From Dichomitus squalens LYAD-421 SS1 (taxonomy: Eukaryota > Basidiomycota > Agaricomycetes > Polyporales > Polyporaceae), in contig NW_006766908.1 in NCBI RefSeq assembly GCF_000275845.1, forward strand, positions 117,884 through 137,935: a DNA stretch of 20,052 bases. The letters run 5' to 3'. Numbering within the stretch: the stretch's first letter is position 1; every line of letters starts with the position of its first letter. Under the pieces are notes generated by a model. That model searched no databases, was not told the DNA's origin, and saw only the letters and a program-made list of their open reading frames with translations. Positions 19,388 through 20,052 of the stretch are shown here, piece by piece. A program made the translations under genes and the position numbers.

Positions 19388-20052
19388 ACACTTACATCCT
19401 ACGACGCGCGACCAGGATTCAATGCTCATCCCCGATGATCGCTTCCCTAGTTTCATTTATATCTGTCGCGTTAACCTTCTGGCTGACCCCGAGGAGCAGG
19501 GTCCTGATCGTGCGCGGGGCAGTAAGGTCGGCTTTCGGATCAGGGCGTAATGAGCGTCTGCTTGAAGGTGTAGGTCACGTGGTGTAGCGCCCGGCGCTCG
19601 TTCGCTCTCGCTCCATCCCGCCGTACCTACTCCCATCATCTCCTCGCACCTCCTCCATCTGATCCCGTTCCTCTTGCTTACTTACTCCTACTCCTTGCTT
19701 GCTCATTCCCATCACCTGGACCATGCGTTCACCGACTGTCATTACTCATGGACTCAATTTCTCGGTAATCCCTGTTACTCGGGCGTCTCGTACGTATCGT
19801 ATTTATACCCGACCTCGTACTCTCGTTACGGTAGCGTATTCTAGGCAGAATCTCAGTCTTTGAACCTGTCTAGGACCAGCGCTCTCGTGTCGCGTGTCCC
19901 CTTCCTAATCCGGATTCGCCCACGCGACATATTTTTGACAGAACTATCGACTCTACTGCTTAACTCTTAAACTCTCGCTGCCGACGACTGGATCTCCCCG
20001 AGTCTGATCAACTTGGCTTTCCTCTCTGGCAGCAACTACCCTCTCCTCTCCT
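19388..20052 (+). other. Pyrimidine-rich promoter or leader of a gene beyond the right edge (inferred)
   Basis: From about 19600 to the end the + strand is rich in C and T, with repeated CTCC, CTTGCTTACTTACTCC-like and TCTC runs, as fungal promoters and 5' leaders often are. An ATG at 19723 opens 46 codons that end at 19863 and could be a first exon with a GTAATC donor at 19765, but nothing confirms it. No family can be named. Confidence 0.35.
19576..19581. promoter_or_regulatory. CACGTG palindrome (bHLH E-box/G-box type)
   Basis: A CACGTG site within GGTCACGTGGTG lies immediately before the pyrimidine-rich stretch at the right edge. In fungi this core is bound by Cbf1/Pho4/SREBP-type bHLH factors. 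A single hexamer can occur by chance. Confidence 0.3.

Noticed and set aside
1..20052. Biosynthetic gene cluster, mobile-element or defence system
   Set aside because: The named genes are unrelated in function, and no transposase, reverse transcriptase, terminal repeat, backbone synthase, P450 or transporter is visible.

Overview
The window reads as nuclear DNA of a filamentous basidiomycete, most likely an agaricomycete of the wood-decay kind. The signs are short introns (43 to 76 nt in all but one case) with GT..AG ends and CTNAC-like branch sites, GC-rich third codon positions in the conserved genes, genes on both strands with their own promoters, and family content typical of basidiomycetes (tandem DUF4246 proteins, a copper-fist regulator with Cys clusters, a decayed HNH_2-type gene). 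I see no tRNA, rRNA, CRISPR array or recognisable transposon protein.

Layout. 1-1251: no convincing gene. 1252-3045 (+): intact two-exon DUF4246 gene. 3684-5485 (+): its tandem paralogue, same gene structure, broken by one in-frame TGA where the first copy has Trp. 6242-7056 (+): a three-exon gene of unknown family. 7057-9760: mostly non-coding or decayed, with one weak candidate for a small secreted protein at 8046-8403. 9761-10495 (-): Hikeshi/OPI10 orthologue (Hsp70 nuclear import), three exons. 11329-12982 (+): alanine aminotransferase with a presequence-like N-terminus, divergent from Hikeshi across about 0.8 kb. 12983-13856: intergenic, with a G-quadruplex motif and a Z-DNA-prone tract. 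13857-15904 (-): copper-fist transcription factor of 599 residues, five coding exons, the first holding only the ATG. 15905-18029: no supported gene. 18030-19387 (+): HNH_2-like gene that looks decayed. 19388-20052: pyrimidine-rich sequence with a CACGTG site, resembling the promoter or leader of a gene beyond the right edge.

The conserved genes are functionally unrelated: amino-acid metabolism, heat-stress import and copper regulation. Nothing indicates a biosynthetic cluster or a multi-gene defence system. The most informative signals are the nonsense-broken DUF4246 tandem copy with uneven divergence from its partner, the start-codon-only exon of the copper regulator, the in-frame stopless intron and two possible starts of the aminotransferase, and the decaying HNH gene with its conserved His apparently replaced by Cys. 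All splice models were made by eye from splice motifs, reading frame and family resemblance; none is backed by transcripts here.
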